Shown here one piece after another: positions 1 through 10,894 of a DNA stretch of 64,000 nt. The notes beneath the pieces are model-generated. The model made no database searches, was not told the DNA's origin, and saw nothing but the letters and a program-made list of their open reading frames with translations. The first letter of the stretch is position 1. The number at the start of each line of letters is the position of its first letter. This stretch comes from Helichrysum umbraculigerum (taxonomy: Eukaryota > Streptophyta > Magnoliopsida > Asterales > Asteraceae), in assembly GCA_949592205.1 (NCBI GenBank), contig CATIUR010000003.1, positions 154,446,759-154,510,758 of the forward strand, written 5' to 3'. A program made the position numbers and the translations under genes.

Positions 1-1
1 C

Positions 2-169
2 AAAGGCAAGGAGAAAAAAATGATCAAAGAAGTAAGAAAAACCTTGGTTAACAACTATGAGTCGGACTACAAAACGTTCTTTGGTCACGACGCGGGTTCG
101 GGTTCAACCCAAGTGCTAGATTCGGATGAAGACGAGGACGACAATGAAGACGACAACGAATCCGAGTAG
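2..169 (+). pseudogene. 3' end of an unidentified ORF with acidic tail, cut by window edge
   Basis: An open frame enters from the left edge and stops at TAG 167-169. The visible 55 residues are a lysine-rich stretch followed by a run of Asp/Glu (DSDEDEDDNEDDNESE at the C-terminus). The product is not recognised from this fragment. The same layout, a basic helix followed by an acidic C-terminus and then a 3' tail of 'aggattgtaat'-like repeats, is seen in the Harbinger ORF1 pseudogene at 2.4-3.6 kb. I therefore infer it is the tail of another ORF1-type Harbinger protein. A hAT transposase tail is a weaker alternative. Confidence 0.4.
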
Positions 170-204
170 ACTACTAGTTGTATTTTTAAATTTCAATAAA
201 TGTA

Positions 205-350
205 TTTTTTTTTTCTTTTTTAGGATTTGTAACATTTTTCTTTTTTAGGATTTGTAACATTTTATTTTTTTTAGGAATTGTAATTTTTTTCTTTTTTTAG
301 GAATTGTAATATTTTATTTTTTTAGAAATTGTAATGTTTAATTTTTAATT
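205..350 (+). repeat. Degenerate tandem repeat in the element's 3' tail
   Basis: Four to five copies of a roughly 30-bp unit of the form 'ttttttaggatttgtaacat' drift from copy to copy. A mirror-image set occurs on the opposite strand at about 2335-2430 ('acaatcctaaaaata'), in the 3' tail of the Harbinger ORF1 pseudogene. This supports common descent of the two elements. Confidence 0.6.
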
Positions 351-564
351 AATGTAATGTTTTTAGTTTTAATTAAAATGTGTTATTTAAGTTTTTGCAT
401 TAAATAAATAGTTAAAATAGTGTGTGGGGCCCTGAAAATAAAGGAAGTGATGTTGCTGTTGGCAGTGGAGTGTCAGTTTGTGTCAGTTTGGGGAAAAGCT
501 GACGTGACGCTGAGCTGGCAGGCAACTGATGCGTCAGTTTGCGTCACCATTGGGAGGAGTCTTA

Positions 565-1072
565 TGAAAATCTTGATTAAACGAACACTCTATAATAATA
601 CTCTATACTAGTACCGGCCGATTCTACCCATTTGCTCCACATCTGGGCAATTTTGGGTATTATAATATAAAGTTTGGGCTCCTATGGACAGCAGAAATCA
701 TAGGAATGAGCTTAATTGGACAAAATTCAAATCATGAATAGGTCTAAATGGTCATCCACCTATTACATGATTAAATTAATCAATAGAAAAAAAAATCACT
801 GAACATGAGTTAACTTTGCTATGTCCAGGCTTGTAACTTTGCTATTTCCAAACCAAATAGTAAAATATATTATTTGCTATTTTCAATCTAACATTTTTTA
901 CTAAATCCAGATTTAAATATTATTATATTTTATTTACTTCATTCGTACGGAGTGATCTTCGATGATGTAGATTTTGATTGATTCTCAAATTATCTCTTAT
1001 TGTAATGTTGATAAATAATAAAATAATAATGTTAATTGTCAAGGCGATGTGCAAGGAATTATCATTACGTAG
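565..1072. other. AT-rich intergenic DNA, nothing recognised
   Basis: No open frame of note and no terminal repeats were found. The stretch is AT-rich and separates the Harbinger end from a Stowaway-like MITE. Confidence 0.6.
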
Positions 1073-1074
1073 TA

Positions 1075-1339
1075 CTCTCTCCGTCCCAATTTAATTGTCC
1101 CCAGACAGAACTACACGCAGTTTAAGATAAACACAATAATTATTACTTACTTTTTGCACAATGACATTCTTACCCCTAACCAATTAATTTGAACTTCCTT
1201 TCACTTTTGTAATTTAATTTTTAAAGTAGAGACAATATAGTAAAAAAAATCATTTTACCTTTCTATATTTGGTAATGGACAATTAATTTGGGACATCCCA
1301 AAATGAAAATAATGGACTATTAAACCGGGATGGAGGGAG
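1075..1339. mobile_element. Stowaway-like (Tc1/mariner) MITE, copy 1
   Basis: This 265-bp element has ends CTCTCTCCGTCCC and GGGATGGAGGGAG, the classic Stowaway terminal inverted repeat, and sits between TA dinucleotides (1073-1074 and 1340-1341) that form the target duplication. A second copy of identical length is at 29235-29499 with roughly ten base differences. There is no coding capacity; it would be moved by a mariner transposase supplied elsewhere. Confidence 0.93.
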
Positions 1340-1341
1340 TA

Positions 1342-1746
1342 TTTATTAACGATATATATATACTTCAAAATATATCTTCAATAGAATAAAGTAGAAATCA
1401 TTATTTTAATCATGACTGTATAGCATTATATATTATTATTATATCCAATGTTATATATTTCTTATCATATGGTTAAAAATGTATAATTTGTTTTGGAAGA
1501 TATATATATTCTAATGAATTAGAAAAAAAAAATTATGAAATTTTTATATAGCCCGTTATGACCCGAGTCCGTTTAGACCCGCACCCGTTTATACCCACGC
1601 CCGTTTTGACCCGTAGCCCATACCCGCCCCACCCGCCCGTTTTGCCACTATCACTCTATACTCTATAGAAACTTTTAGGCACAAATAATAATAGGACAAA
1701 TCCAAATGTTTTGAAGTTTTTTCTGGAAGTTTCAACTTTCTTGACA
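1342..1746. repeat. AT-rich spacer with a 'gaccc' motif cluster
   Basis: Mostly featureless AT-rich sequence. At 1549-1645 there is a dense run of irregular 'gacccg' and 'acccgc' motifs. A complementary-type cluster ('cgggtc', 'gggtca') is found at 50625-50745. Such clusters are common subterminal repeats of hAT-type elements, but no terminal repeats were found here. Confidence 0.5.
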
Positions 1747-1749
1747 TAA

Positions 1750-2040
1750 GACCATTTGCAATGGTAATAAGGTTTGTAGGTGTCGGATCACCACAATCTT
1801 GTTTTATCCCCATCACTCTTGCAACGATAAAAAAGGTAGTGCAGGTAGAACTCTCTAAATTAAAACATTTTCCCAATAAATTTGTGAAGAAAAAAAAATA
1901 AAAAAAAAATTAAACAATCTTGTGAGCCCCACAAAATGGCATCCTCTTCTCCTTGCTGACTACCACAACGCCCCGCCACCACAACCCTTAGTGGTGGCGT
2001 CGTGGTGGCCAAAATCCGCCCATTTGTGTTGCATGTGGTC
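1750..2040. mobile_element. PIF/Harbinger-type (Tourist-like) MITE
   Basis: This 291-bp element has inverted ends GACCATTTGCAATGG and (reading inward from the right) GACCACATGCAAC. Both sides are flanked by TAA (1747-1749 and 2041-2043), the three-base target typical of Harbinger elements. It holds no real gene; the open frames inside are short and unsupported. It abuts the larger Harbinger element and shares the TAA with it. Confidence 0.8.
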
Positions 2041-2449
2041 TAAGACCATCCGCAGTCGTACCACCAGAACGCCCATTATTCAGTCTCCACATCAGCATAA
2101 CACCAAAACACCATTTCATCACACACAATCATAACACCAGAACGCCCCTTTTTCCCCCTGGACCCCACTATTTTCCACATAATTTTCACTTATTTAACAA
2201 AACAAATACAATTTAATTAAATACAATACATTTCAACAATTAAAACACAATACATTTCAATAATTAAAATACAATACGATAGTAAAAATAACGACGACGA
2301 AAATTTAAAATTTGCGATTACGTCCTAAAAATAAAAACGTTACAATCCTAAAAATATAAAACATTACAATCCTAGAAATAGAAATACAATAAATTAAAGT
2401 ACACGATTAAGTCCTAAAAATAGAAAAATACAAGCAACAAATACGGAGT

Positions 2450-3630
2450 CTACTCGTCGTCATCCTCGCCCTCATCTTCGGCCTCGTAGAACTCCCGAAA
2501 CTCCTGCCGAAATGATATTTTCATTCTCTGAACTGTTGCGCGGTCAGTTGGATCCCTGATGTCGTCGGGGTTGATTGTGAGAAATTGAACACCTTGCAAA
2601 GCAGTTCGAAGTCTTTCTTGCTTGGTGATCGCCTCAATGGATACTTTTCTTGCGGCTAAGAGGTCGGCCTTGTATTTGGCCATATGCTCTATCGCCTCCT
2701 CCACCTTGTCGTTCGCGTTTGATGAACGGGATGATGTCGCCGCGTCGGATGAACCAAAACTTCTAGCCGCTTTTCGGGCTTTGTTTCGGCCCATGGGCCT
2801 TGTAAGCGGGTCGGGCTCAAATAGCTCATTTTGGTCGGCAGAGAGATCAACGGACTGACTAAAAAAATCATCTTCTTCTTCGTCGCGTAATCCGGTTCCA
2901 CCAATCGACGGTATTGCTTTCCATTTTGGGTAATCTTTCACCACCTCCCAAGCCTCCCTCATGGTGAAATTTTTTGTGTACGTGTCGTAGTATTCGGCAA
3001 TGGACATGTCGTAAATAATCTTGTCGTCTCGACCGCTTCCCCAAGCCTTGTATTGCGACTCGTAAATTCCGTTGAAGTTTTTGCAACAATTATGAATTGT
3101 ACGCCACCTGGAGGAAAGTTGGTCGCCGCCGCGTACCCAACCATGATTGTTGCTATTAAACTTCTCTTGCACCGTACCCCACAAAGTACCTCTTTTTTGT
3201 GAGTTGCCTTTTCCGAGTCTTCCGACGTTTCGCACCAACATGTCGCTAACCACGTTTCTTCCCGATTAGACCATTGTTTTTTGTTGCAAGTTTTCTTTTC
3301 ACCGTCATTTTTCTTCTTGTGGGATCTTTTATTTGGAGATTGACAAACTTGTTTTCCGGAACGGTGGGAGTTTGCTTGTTCGACTATTTCGGGTTGGGGT
3401 AGGTGTTGTTGAGGAGGTTGAAAAAAAGGTTGTTGTTGGAAGTACGGGTTTGGATAATCGAATGGTTGTTGTTAGAAGTACGGGTCTGGATACATTCCAA
3501 ATGGTGGCATTTGTGGTGGATGGCGGATCGATGGAGGGTTATTCGGACCGGGTGCGTTTGGTGTTCCGAATAACATTAGGTTCGTGTATGATAGGTTATC
3601 CGAATTTGGGTTTTGATTTGGGTTGGGATT
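2450..3630 (-). pseudogene. Harbinger ORF1 (Myb/trihelix-like, NAM-associated C-terminal type), broken
   Basis: This is the main body of a minus-strand gene whose first codons lie at 14173-14196, beyond the Gypsy insertion. Order from the N-terminus: a Pro/Gln/Asn-rich head (about 3630-3330), a trihelix-like segment with spaced tryptophans (REETWLATCWCETSEDSEK, then KRGTLW and SSRWRTI), a conserved block ending MREAWEVVKDYPKWK, a low-complexity Ser/Asp region, a helical segment, and an acidic C-terminus. This matches the DNA-binding partner protein of PIF/Harbinger elements, often mis-annotated in plants as 'glutathione S-transferase T3-like'. Breaks: the LTR element splits it near codon 10, an in-frame TAA sits at 3472-3474, and a single-base frameshift lies near 3203-3215. 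The intact downstream frame is 2450-3253. Confidence 0.8.
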
Positions 3631-4483
3631 TGTAATACCCGTCAGATTAGGACTAGTGATTAGTGCCTAATCTTCTGTTAATACATGTATTTAGTTCTGT
3701 GTTAGGCTAATATGTGTATCGAAATATATATTGTTGAATATATACGAATACGCGATTGGATTAAATCGTACACAATATAAATCGAATGTAATTTGGTTCA
3801 ATAAATACGGACGTTAGTGAAACATTTTGTTCAATAACGCGATCATTTTCCAAGTATTATTTTGACAATATCTCAAGTGTGTATTACATCGTACAAATAA
3901 ACGTCTACACGATTAAAATAGTTAACGCGCGAATTAAAAACAAAAATAAACAAATTTATATAAAGATTTGACAAAATAATTTAACTAAATTATTAAACAA
4001 AGATTCGTAAATTAATATGAATAATTAACGCATGAAATAAATATTTAACGCTTAAATGACGGAGAAAACGAACACCGCACGGAGCGCGGACACGGGGGCT
4101 GAAAAGGGAGGCATAAACCTCCACCTCCCTTCCCTTTTTCTCATTTCCCTATTTCTTTCTCTTTCTTCCTCTCTTCTTTCTCTCTAAACACAAACCACCA
4201 CCATCACCATTAAATCACAAAAACGCACCCCAAACGCCATCAAATCACCAAGCTCATTTGGAGAAAAAGAACCACCTCGACACGATCTACATTTCCATCT
4301 TTCCGAAATTTCATTTCGGCATTTTATAAGTTTCCGACAAAACCCGAAACTCTCCGTTTTTACTCATTTTTACGTTTTTATGGTTTATATATGCTTAAAA
4401 TGTCCAAAAATGGGTTGGGTAAAAGATTTGGACCAAACGGAAGCTTTTCGATCGATTTTCCGGCCACCATTTTCCGATCAGAT

Positions 4484-4760
4484 CGCAACGTCGCAGAGAC
4501 GCTGGGCTACCTGCGACGTAGACCACTACGTCGCAATACCCCTCACAACGTCGCATATAGCGACGTCATCCCTAACAAAGCCTTAATTGGCCGACGTCGC
4601 ACATAGCGACATCGACCCTTACGTCGCAAGAACCACAACGTCGCATATAGCGACGCCACTCACAACGTCGCACTGAATTGCGAATGTCGCACATAGCGAC
4701 GCCACGATCAACGTCGCAGTTAGGATCTGCGACGTCACACCCAACGTCGCATAAAACAAA
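4484..4760. repeat. Array of 'cgtcgca/agcgacg' palindromic motifs in the 5' LTR
   Basis: About ten copies of an 'acgtcgca' motif alternate with 'agcgacg' at irregular spacing, so that many pairs could form short hairpins (for example cgtcgcatatagcgacg). The same array is in the 3' LTR at about 12532-12800, with several motifs mutated (for example tcgcatat to tcacatat). CpG density is far above the surrounding LTR. Confidence 0.85.
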
Positions 4761-4889
4761 ACCCCGAAAGCCCAGATTTTTACTAAGTGTCGGAACCAGA
4801 AATTTATCACTTGATTTTACTCCAAATTCAAATTTCGGATACGTTTTCACTAAAGGAAAGTAGTAGGAATAAAAATTTTCCAAGCTGAC

Positions 4890-4965
4890 TTGGCAGCTCG
4901 ACCCCTACCAGGGGCTCTGCCCCTTGGACCCCGCTACCAGGGGCGCTGCCCCTGGACCCCCGTCA
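4890..4965. repeat. GC-rich block shared with the gag-only Gypsy LTR
   Basis: A block of internally repeated 'accaggggc' and 'ctgccccttggacccc' motifs follows the palindrome array. Its counterpart in the 3' LTR is at about 12938-13012. The reverse complement of the same block lies at 36056-36160 in the otherwise divergent LTR of the gag-only element, so it is the best conserved part of both LTR families. Confidence 0.8.
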
Positions 4966-6121
4966 CTTAGAGTTTGTAAATACATTTCACACCAAGTGTC
5001 GAACTTAAACAACTTCAAACCTTATTACGATAAGACATTATAAACAAATGAGACATATTTTTCAAGAGTAACACTTTGGAATCACTAATACAAACCGTCA
5101 CCAACGGGCCAACCATGTTTTCCTAAGAACAAACGATAACGAACCAACATTGGACATAACGAGTTGTGTAGACAACTAGCCTAGATGGTCTTGCGGGACA
5201 TCTACCTACTTAACTTTATATGTTTAGGCATTTAAAGGTTACGTGTTCGGAGAACCTACACACTACCCACTGTTTGCTACTGCTTACTACTCAACTCAGG
5301 TGAGTCTCACAGCACCACTTTTACTGTTTTACATACGGGGTGAGATACATTGCTTACTTTTCTTGAACACAAGTACGAAACTACTCATTTTACTATACGG
5401 GATTGCATGAGTACTTACTTTTACAGAAGTCTCTCCATCATATATCGTTAGTTATGGACTTAAGCGCGAACACTAGTTAATGGATCCATTAGGGAAATGA
5501 CCCTCCCCGCCCGGGGTAGTAGCGCTAACACGAACCGTACTATATAAACGGGCGACTATTATTCGTTACTTATGCTTGCTCAGTTACGAGCATGTCACGG
5601 GAGCAAATTATTACTTACGGGTTAAGCTTCGATTATGAGCCTCATGGCAACGGTATAACTTACTTACTTTACATTTGCTGGATTTGCAAATCCTTGATTT
5701 ACGCCTGCGGGCACTACTGATGAAATCTTGTGTTCAAAACTGTTATTACTTACAAACCTGTGAGATTCACCAACATTCGTGTTGACCTTTTAGCATGTAT
5801 TCTCAGGTACCCAGACGGAGTAGGATTACTCCAGGATATAGCTAGAGTCGCATGATTTCAACTAAATTGCATTAACGGAGATTCTCAGCATTATCTTTTG
5901 TACATCTTGATTATGTAATAGAATCTCCCGCTACACGTGTGGACTCTAGGGAACTACATTTTGTATACGAAAACATTGAGTTTTCAAACATTTATTTCAT
6001 ATGAAATCGTTTTACAACGTCTCATTTAGAGGTCGTTTGCTGTACATCTTGTGCTTTGTATATTGATTAGTAACACCCAAGTATGCTTCCGCAAATCATT
6101 AAATTTCGAGGTGTTACAGAT

Positions 6122-6133
6122 TGGTATCAGAGC
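6122..6133 (+). other. Primer binding site of Gypsy-1 (initiator tRNA-Met type)
   Basis: TGGTATCAGAGC lies three bases after the 5' LTR. It is complementary to the 3' end of plant initiator tRNA-Met, the usual primer of Gypsy and Copia elements in plants. Confidence 0.9.
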
Positions 6134-6440
6134 CTAAGGTTATAGTGAACTAGGTTGCATTTAGTGGGCCTAGACTATGACCATTAGGCAGTATTTCCTT
6201 ACTAGGCATGATTGGTTCAGGAATTACAGCATACGACTTTAATTTAACATAGCCTGATCAACTATGTACAATTAAGGAAAGATGATGTGAGGTCTGAAAT
6301 GGTTATGTTGAACAAGAATACGTTAGTTAACTCTGACCACGAGAGAACTGAACCATTACTTGATACGTGCTAGATACTAGGCTGGATATTATATACTTAT
6401 ACATATATTAGCCTCGTCTTACTTACACTCTGCCACAGGA
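6134..6440 (+). other. Untranslated leader of Gypsy-1
   Basis: No gene was found. It lies between the primer site and the extra coiled-coil ORF and would hold the packaging signal; no specific structure could be assigned by eye. Confidence 0.5.
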
Positions 6441-6965
6441 ATGACAAACACACCACCCAATCCATCACACTCTCATTCACATGGATCACGAAACCCACGA
6501 GTAGCCAGGAGAAACACTGGGCCACCTCGAAGCAGCCCCTACCCTGTTCATAACTCTCGGAACTCGGCACACCCCACGGTGCTAGTGTTGGCTACTCAAC
6601 TCAATCATCAGGAGCAAAGGATCGAGAATCTCGAACGGGAACAACACCGAATGACCTACCTGCTCCGCCAAGCTCTTGATCAAATATCACAACTCCGGCG
6701 AGAACAAGAAGATAACAACCTCTCTGTAAGCATAATTCAGGATTCAATGACCGCTGAATTAGGTGCGGATGAACTCATAAGAAACCGACTAGAGGAATGT
6801 AAACAGCGTTCACAGGAGGCAGAGGAGTACTCTCGAGCATTGGTACAACGACTGGCCTTGGTTGAAGACAACGCCAGGCAAGCCAACAGACTTGCAGAAA
6901 CCGTGGACCGCCTTGTCACGCTGATGGAGCGGATTAATCTGCATCAAGATTATATTAGTCTGTAA
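6441..6965 (+). CDS. Extra coiled-coil ORF upstream of gag
   Basis: An uninterrupted 174-codon frame with its own ATG, between the leader and gag. The first 55 residues are basic and rich in Ser, His, Pro and Arg. From about residue 60 to 165 the protein is predicted helical with heptad-like spacing of Leu/Ile/Met and many Glu, Gln and Arg (QEQRIENLEREQHRMTYLL), typical of a coiled coil. No zinc knuckle, protease or other known motif is seen. Gag proper starts 256 bp downstream in the same strand. It is the only long frame of this element without a stop or frameshift. Function unknown: a structural or nucleic-acid-binding accessory protein is possible, as is a chance frame. Confidence 0.6.
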   Translation: MTNTPPNPSHSHSHGSRNPRVARRNTGPPRSSPYPVHNSRNSAHPTVLVLATQLNHQEQRIENLEREQHRMTYLLRQALDQISQLRREQEDNNLSVSIIQDSMTAELGADELIRNRLEECKQRSQEAEEYSRALVQRLALVEDNARQANRLAETVDRLVTLMERINLHQDYISL

Positions 6966-7220
6966 CTTGTAACCAGTAAACTACTTAATTAGGACCTATG
7001 TAATTCAACAGGAGGTAACAATTCCCGACACTTTTGTACCACTACTGTTCTATAACCTTATGGAAAAACTTGTACCGTGTATCCAATTCGATTATCTAAA
7101 TGAAAAGTGATTTTCACCTCGTACTGGTTATCGTGTATCTCATCATATACACTTGTGATATATCAGAAATTTCATGCAATTATCTTATTTCTTTTACTTG
7201 TTCTTTTCTTGTTCAGCATC

Positions 7221-9457
7221 ATGCCACCTTGCAGACAAGTCACCCTCAGTGAAGCCGAAATTGCGGGTCTGATTGCCGTAGTGTGGCCTAAGCCTTAGCC
7301 ACTCGAACATCAACTCCTAGTAGCGAAGATACAGCTAACAATGCGCCACAACCCAAACCCTGCTCATATAAGGACTTCCAAAACTGCAAACCTTTGAGCT
7401 TCTATGGTACTGAAGGAGCGATCGGTCTGGTACGCTGGATCGAGAAAATCAAATCTGTATTTCTTATCTGCAACTGTGCGGAGGGAGACAAGGTTAAGTT
7501 CTCCGCCAGTACTTTCTCTGACACCGCTCTCACCTGGTGGAACACCTATGCCCAGACCATGGATATAGCGAATGCTTACAAACTTCCGTGGGAGGAGTTG
7601 AAGAAGATGTTGAGGGACGAGTATTGTCCCAGGGATGAATTGAAACTACTGGAAGTGGAATTCTGGAATCACAAAATGCAGGGTGATGACATCACTGGTT
7701 ACACCAACCGCTTTCACCAACTGGCACTTCTGTGCCCAACCATGGTCGATCCTGAGTATAAGAGGATCGAGAAGTATGTCGATGGACTTCCTGACAGACT
7801 CCAAGATCTGGTGACATCATCCAAACCGGGTACTATTCAGAGCTCCATCCGTATGGCCCATGAACTGACGGCAAACTCTGTCCGCCGTGGCACAACTTCT
7901 ACCCCATCTGCAAATAACAAACGAAAGTGGGAAGGAAACCCCAACTCATCCAACCAAACACCTAACAAAAAGCCTGAGTCTGTTAAGGCTTATTCATCAG
8001 GGACTACTGAAAAGAAAGGGTACAGCGGGAACAAGCCCTACTGTCCCAAATGCAACTGCCATCATGACGGTTCCTGCCCTTGCACCAACTGCAAACGGTT
8101 CGGGCACCTAGCCAAGGATTGCCGAGCCATCATTCCTACCCCCAACACCAATGCACCAAAGACCTGCTTTGGGTGCGGAAATCCTGGGCATTTCAAGAAT
8201 GATTGTCCTAAGCAGAACAACAACAACAACAACCGGAACAACAACCCTGCTCGCGGCAGAGCATTTATCATCAAAGCTGGGGAAGCCAGACAAGACCCGA
8301 ATGTTGTAACGGGTACGTTCCTTCTCAACAATTTTACTGCTTCCATATTATTTGATACCGGTGCTGATAGAAGTTTCATATCTGATGAGTTTAGCCCGCT
8401 ACTTGATATTACACCTATTGCCTTAGAGTCTAAGTATACAGTGGAACTGGCAAACGGTAAACTTATTGAGACTGATAGCATAGTACCCAATTGTACGCTA
8501 AAACTAGCCGATGAACTATTCTCCATTGACCTTATACCTATCGAGATCGGCAGCTTCGATGTCATTATCAATATGGACTGGTTGTCCAAACATCGGGCCG
8601 AAATTGTTTGTCATGATAAGATCGTCCGCATCCCTCTCGCCGTCGGTAGAACCTTGATCATACAGGGGGAGACTGGTGGGTCGAGACTAAATATAATCTC
8701 CTGTCTGAAAACCCGGAAATTTCTGAGAAAGGGTAACCCAACAATTCTTGCGCATATCACGAAGAAAAAGTCGGAGGAGAAGCGACTTGAAGATGTGCCA
8801 ATCGTTAGAGACTTTCCCGAGGTCTTCCCAGAAGAACTACCTGGTCTACCACCACCTAGACAGGTTGAGTTCTCGATTGATCTCGTGCCGGGTGCCGCAC
8901 CGGTGGCCCAAGCACCGTACCGCCTAGCCCCATCCGAACTTCAGGAGCTGTCCACTCAGTTACAGGAACTCCTGGATAGAGGATTCATCAGACCGAGTTC
9001 TTCACCTTGGGGAGCTCCGATCTTGTTTGTCAAAAAGAAAGACGGTTCATTTCGAATGTGTATTGACTACCGAGAGTTGAACAAACTAACCGTCAAGAAC
9101 CGATACCCACTTCCCCGAATCGATTATCTGTTCGATCAACTTCAAGGATCAAGCTGTTATTCAAAGATTGATCTTCGATCAGGTTATCATCAATTGCTTG
9201 TTCGCGATGCCGACATCCTAAAAACCGCATTCAGAACCCGTTACGGGCATTACGAATTTCAAGTGATGCCATTCGGTCTAACCAACGCACCGGCTGTATT
9301 CATGGACCTTATGAATCGGGTGTGCAAACCTTATCTCGACAAGTTTGTCATTGTATTCATCGATGACATCCTCATATACTCACGAAACAAACAAGAACAC
9401 GCACAACACCTCAGAACCATCCTAGAATTACTTAGACACGAGGAGCTTTACGCCTAA
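7221..9457 (+). pseudogene. Gypsy-1 gag, protease and reverse transcriptase segment
   Basis: Gag begins at ATG 7221 (MPPCRQVTLSEAEIAGLI) but runs into TAG at 7296-7298. The remaining gag continues in another frame from about 7292, so a small indel lies near 7283-7292. Downstream are the gag core (about 7440-7870), two CCHC zinc knuckles (CTNCKRFGHLAKDC near 8082 and CFGCGNPGHFKNDC near 8165), the aspartic protease motif DTGA near 8352, and reverse transcriptase with its catalytic FIDD at about 9356-9367. The frame ends at TAA 9455-9457, in the middle of the RT region where a sense codon is expected. Frame after the stop is unchanged, so this is a nonsense mutation. Confidence 0.93.
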
Positions 9458-10492
9458 TTCTCTAAGTGTGAGTTCTGGATAAAAACCGTTCAATTCCTTG
9501 GACACGTGATTGACAGCCAGGGAATTCATGTATACCCATCAAAAATCGAGGCAATCAAGAACTGGCAAGCGCCAACCACTCCCACCGAGGTACGCCAATT
9601 CTTGAAATTGGCGGGATACTATCGCCGGTTCATTGAAAACTTCTCAAAAATAGCACAACCACTCACGGTACTAACTCAGAAGGAAAAGAAGTTCGACTGG
9701 ACTGATAAACAAGAGTCAGCATTTCAACATTTGAAACAAAAGCTTTGCAGTGCTCCCATTCTATCCTTACCCGAAGGCACCGATGACTTCGTGGTATACT
9801 GCGATGCTTCACATCAAGGTCTCGGTTGCGTATTGATGCAACGAGACAAGGTCATTGCTTATGCCTCGCGACAACTCAAGGTTCACGAAAAGAACTACAC
9901 TACTCACGACCTCGAACTTGGAGCTGTCGTGTTCGCTCTCAAAATCTGGAGACACTGTCTCTATGGCACTAGGTGCACAATCTTTACCGACCACAAGAGT
10001 CTCCAACACATATTCGATCAAAAGGATCTCAACATGAGGCAACGTCGATGGGTCGAGTTGCTTACCGATTACGATTGTGAGATCAAATACCATCCGGGTA
10101 AGGCAAATGTTGTTGCCGATGCCCTCAGTCGAAAAGAAAGGTCGAAACCACTTCGAGTCCGAGCCCTCAGTATGACTATTCATAACGATCTAAACATTCA
10201 GATCCTCGCCACTCAACTCGAAGCCTTGAAACCTGATAACATCAAAAGTGAAGCCTTGCGGGGCATGAATAAGCAATTCGAAACCAAACCTAACGGAATT
10301 AGGTATCTCTCAAACCGAATCTGGTTGCCTAGTTTTGGGAACCTACGAGACTTGGTGATGGATGAGGCTCACAAGTCCAAATACTCAATCCACCCAGGGT
10401 CCGATAAAATGTATCACGGCATCAAAGAGTTTTATTGGTGGCCGAACATGAAAGCTGAAATCGCCACTTACGTCAGTAAGTGTCTTACTTGA
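9458..10492 (+). pseudogene. Gypsy-1 RT thumb, RNase H and integrase zinc domain
   Basis: This continues the same frame after the TAA. It contains the RT thumb and connection, RNase H (YCDASHQGLGC near 9796, FTDHKS near 9985, YHPGKANVVADALSRK near 10087), and the N-terminal zinc domain of integrase with its His pair and first Cys. An in-frame TGA at 10490-10492 falls where the second Cys of the CxxC pair is expected in this family, which both truncates and disables the zinc domain. Confidence 0.9.
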
Positions 10493-10894
10493 TCGAAAGT
10501 CAAAACCGAACATCAAAAACCTTCTGGTTTACTTCAACAGCCCGACATCCCTGAATGGAAATGGGAACAAATTGCCATGGATTTCATAACCAAACTACCC
10601 AAGTCGTCGAGCGGTTGCGATACCATTTGGGTGATTGTCGATCGTCTCACAAAATCTGCTCACTTCCTAGCAATCAAGGAAACCGATAAAATGGAACGCC
10701 TCGCACAAATCTACATCAAAGAAATTGTTTCTCGACACGGTGTTCCTATCTCGATTATCTCCGATAGAGATGCCCGTTTCACCTCTAACTTTTGGCAATC
10801 ACTTCAGAAATCATTGGGTACCCGTCTCGATATGAGTACCGCGTACCACCCTCAAACCGATGTCCAAAGTGAACGAACTATTCAGACACTGTAA
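10493..10894 (+). pseudogene. Gypsy-1 integrase catalytic core
   Basis: Same frame. The core carries the first Asp in MDFITKLP (near 10577), the second in SDRDARF (near 10758) and the Glu in SERTIQT (near 10870). In the segment just before that Glu a Val occupies a position that is usually Gly (TDVQSE). The frame is closed by TAA at 10892-10894. Confidence 0.9.

Larger units (their letters stand above)
1..561 (+). mobile_element. Right part of a PIF/Harbinger-like element
   Basis: The segment carries the ORF tail above, a repeat-rich 3' tail, a GC-richer subterminal block with repeated 'tgacg' and 'gcgtcagttt' motifs, and ends in 'ccattgggaggagtc' followed by TTA (562-564). Read on the minus strand the end is TAAGACTCCTCCCAATGG. 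It matches in form the ends of the neighbouring Harbinger MITE (TAAGACCATTTGCAATGG) and of the larger element (TAAGACCATCCGCAG). The left end lies outside the window, so the TSD cannot be checked. Confidence 0.5.
3631..6118 (+). repeat. 5' LTR of Gypsy-1
   Basis: 2488 bp, starting TGTAATACCCG and ending GGTGTTACA, directly followed by the primer binding site. A plausible TATA box (TATATAAA) is at 5541-5548. The region holds an array of short CG-rich palindromic motifs (4484-4760) and a GC-rich block (4890-4965). Open frames on both strands inside the array are by-products of the repeats. Confidence 0.95.

Noticed and set aside
2622..2858. 78-codon plus-strand frame in the Harbinger gene
   Set aside because: Shadow of the ORF1 pseudogene on the opposite strand.
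3333..3635. 100-codon plus-strand frame
   Set aside because: Antisense to the Pro/Gln-rich head of the Harbinger ORF1, which is supported by the join to its start codon across the insertion.
4380..4883. Overlapping frames on both strands in the Gypsy-1 LTR (and again at 12364-13066)
   Set aside because: They result from the short-period palindromic motif array, occur in both LTRs and have no start context or known domain.
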